From Xanthomonas translucens pv. translucens DSM 18974 (lineage in GTDB: Bacteria > Pseudomonadota > Gammaproteobacteria > Xanthomonadales > Xanthomonadaceae), in the NCBI RefSeq assembly GCF_000331775.1, contig NZ_CAPJ01000294.1:1-7130 (forward strand): 7,130 nt of DNA, written 5' to 3'. Position 1 is the stretch's first letter, and the number at the start of each line of letters is the position of its first letter. Positions 6,438-7,130 of the stretch are shown piece by piece. The notes below the pieces were generated by a model. It had not been told where the DNA came from, searched no databases, and worked only from the letters and a program-made list of their open reading frames with translations. The position numbers and the translations under genes were made by a program.

Positions 6438-7130
6438 CTACATCATCATGGGGGCGGACTGCATCTGCCCTTGCTGTGCGTTCTGCGTATGCATCTCGGA
6501 CATCCTCTGCGCCTGTTGCTGGTCGCACTGCTGGATCTGCCGAATGGAGTGTTCAGGCGCAGGTGACGGGGCGTCTAAATCGATTCTGGCCGTGCTGGAC
6601 AGAAAACCCGATCCCATGAAATAAATCTTCCCGTTTTGTTCATCGAAATGGATCGTGGACAGGTGCTCGGCAGTGATGCCGTTCTCGCGACAGGCCGCAG
6701 TGAACTGCAGCAGGCGCTTTTCCGAAGCATCGGGGATGCGCTCGTGCAATGTGCTGTAAAGCCCGTGATAGGGATTGCGTGCGTGACGCGGATCGTCCAT
6801 ACCGGGGGCATCCGCAGTCGCCGCGGGCATCTGGCCGCCAAGTGCATAAGCCGTATCGATGGCCGTTGTCGATTGTTGCGTGTTTCGCGGCGCCTGTAGG
6901 GACTCTTCTTGCTCGCTGCGCCGTTCGTCTTCCTGTTGCCGCTGTTGTTGCAGTTGCCGCTGCTGCTCCTGCACTTGCCATTGGCGTTGTTGTTCCAGGG
7001 CCTGCTGTTGCATGTCCTGCTGCGGCCCTGCTTGCTCGTGCGCGGCAGCGGTTGCGGCCTGCGGCGGCTGGGCTGACGCGTGCTGAGGCACGCCCCACCC
7101 CGGCGCGGGGGCATGCGGCGCTGGCGACGC
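6438..7130 (-). CDS. C-terminal part of an X-T4SS effector-like protein (XVIPCD), 5' end outside the window
   Basis: The frame is open to the right edge with no stop, so the 230 visible residues are the C-terminal end of a longer protein; a GTG at 7091 is in frame but need not be the start. The visible part begins with an Ala/Pro-rich stretch (1-35), then a Gln/Arg/Glu-rich segment (about 37-77) of coiled-coil character. A linker follows, then an XVIPCD-like domain at about 112-210: DDPRHARNPYHGLYSTLHE, ASEKRLLQFTAACRENGI, IHFDEQNGKIYFMGSGF and DLDAPSPAPEHSIRQIQQ, ending in a Gln-rich tail and MMM. In known X-Tfe proteins this domain is the secretion signal that docks on VirD4, while a variable N-terminal domain (often a peptidoglycan hydrolase or phospholipase) kills rival bacteria. 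That part, and the immunity gene usually encoded next to it, are not visible. Base composition falls in the domain (25 of 60 bases are G or C at 6601-6660) compared with the GC-rich core genes. The toxin type is unknown. Confidence 0.8.
   Translation of the reverse strand, partial: ASPAPHAPAPGWGVPQHASAQPPQAATAAAHEQAGPQQDMQQQALEQQRQWQVQEQQRQLQQQRQQEDERRSEQEESLQAPRNTQQSTTAIDTAYALGGQMPAATADAPGMDDPRHARNPYHGLYSTLHERIPDASEKRLLQFTAACRENGITAEHLSTIHFDEQNGKIYFMGSGFLSSTARIDLDAPSPAPEHSIRQIQQCDQQQAQRMSEMHTQNAQQGQMQSAPMMM
6900..7022 (-). repeat. Gln-rich low-complexity segment of the effector linker
   Basis: About 41 codons are dominated by CAG and CAA. An EQQRQxQ unit occurs twice, nine codons apart (encoded at 6995-6975 and 6968-6948). 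The two copies use different synonymous codons for the same residues (GAA CAA CAA CGC against GAG CAG CAG CGG), so they are not a fresh DNA slippage product. The segment probably forms an extended or helical spacer between the toxin and secretion domains. Confidence 0.6.

Noticed and set aside
6307..6528. Frame bridging the effector end and the orphan module, which might rejoin them by frameshift
   Set aside because: The bridging translation does not supply the missing DP.HP..Y..L start of the second XVIPCD, and the first gene already has a full domain and Gln-rich tail before its TAG, so a simple sequencing frameshift does not explain the layout.
6192..6624. Short plus-strand Cys-rich open frames opposite the effector tail
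   Set aside because: Their cysteine richness comes from reading Gln, Ala and Met codons of the minus strand in reverse; no start signals or family resemblance.
6859..7086. Cys/Ser-rich 75-codon plus-strand frame that looks like a metal-binding or antimicrobial peptide
   Set aside because: It is the antisense of CAG/CAA glutamine codons (giving Cys, Leu and Ser codons), fully explained by the Gln-rich linker.

Overview
The window looks like a chromosomal segment from a high-GC gammaproteobacterium of the Xanthomonadaceae (Xanthomonas or a close relative such as Stenotrophomonas or Lysobacter). Three things point there: the GC-rich lipA/lipB/prc gene versions, a REP-type palindrome at the left edge of a kind common in xanthomonads and pseudomonads, and two C-terminal modules at the right edge that resemble XVIPCD, the secretion-signal domain of effectors of the Xanthomonadales bacteria-killing type IV secretion system (X-T4SS). 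The assignment rests on reading the proteins by eye; no database was searched.

Positions 1-2457 hold a truncated REP palindrome, an intrinsic terminator and, on the minus strand, prc, a complete periplasmic tail-specific protease with PDZ and S41 domains and an intact Ser-Lys catalytic pair. Positions 2698-4716 hold a compact minus-strand lipoate operon in the order DUF493/YbeD-like gene, lipB, lipA. Its first two genes overlap by 13 bases, and lipB and lipA are 22 bases apart. A sigma70-like promoter sits so close to the first ATG that the transcript may be leaderless. LipB moves octanoate from acyl-carrier protein to target proteins and LipA inserts the two sulfurs. prc follows after 240 bases and is probably a separate transcription unit.

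Positions 4996-6054 (plus strand) encode a predicted outer-membrane lipid A 3'-O-deacylase (LpxR family, DUF2219) with a signal peptide and the family's active-site residues. It is transcribed divergently from the lipoate operon and convergently toward the right-hand region.

Positions 6104-7130 (minus strand) are the accessory part. A gene entering from beyond the right edge encodes a Gln/Ala/Pro-rich linker followed by a complete XVIPCD-like domain, so it is probably the C-terminal part of an X-T4SS effector (X-Tfe). A few tens of bases after its stop lies a second, different XVIPCD-like module without its N-terminal portion, without a toxin domain and with no obvious strong start. This orphan secretion domain is the most interesting item: it suggests that effector tails are exchanged or displaced at this site. 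The toxin domain and any immunity gene, expected upstream of the effector, lie outside the window.

No tRNA, rRNA, CRISPR array or transposase was seen. The remaining intergenic stretches are each shorter than 300 bases.
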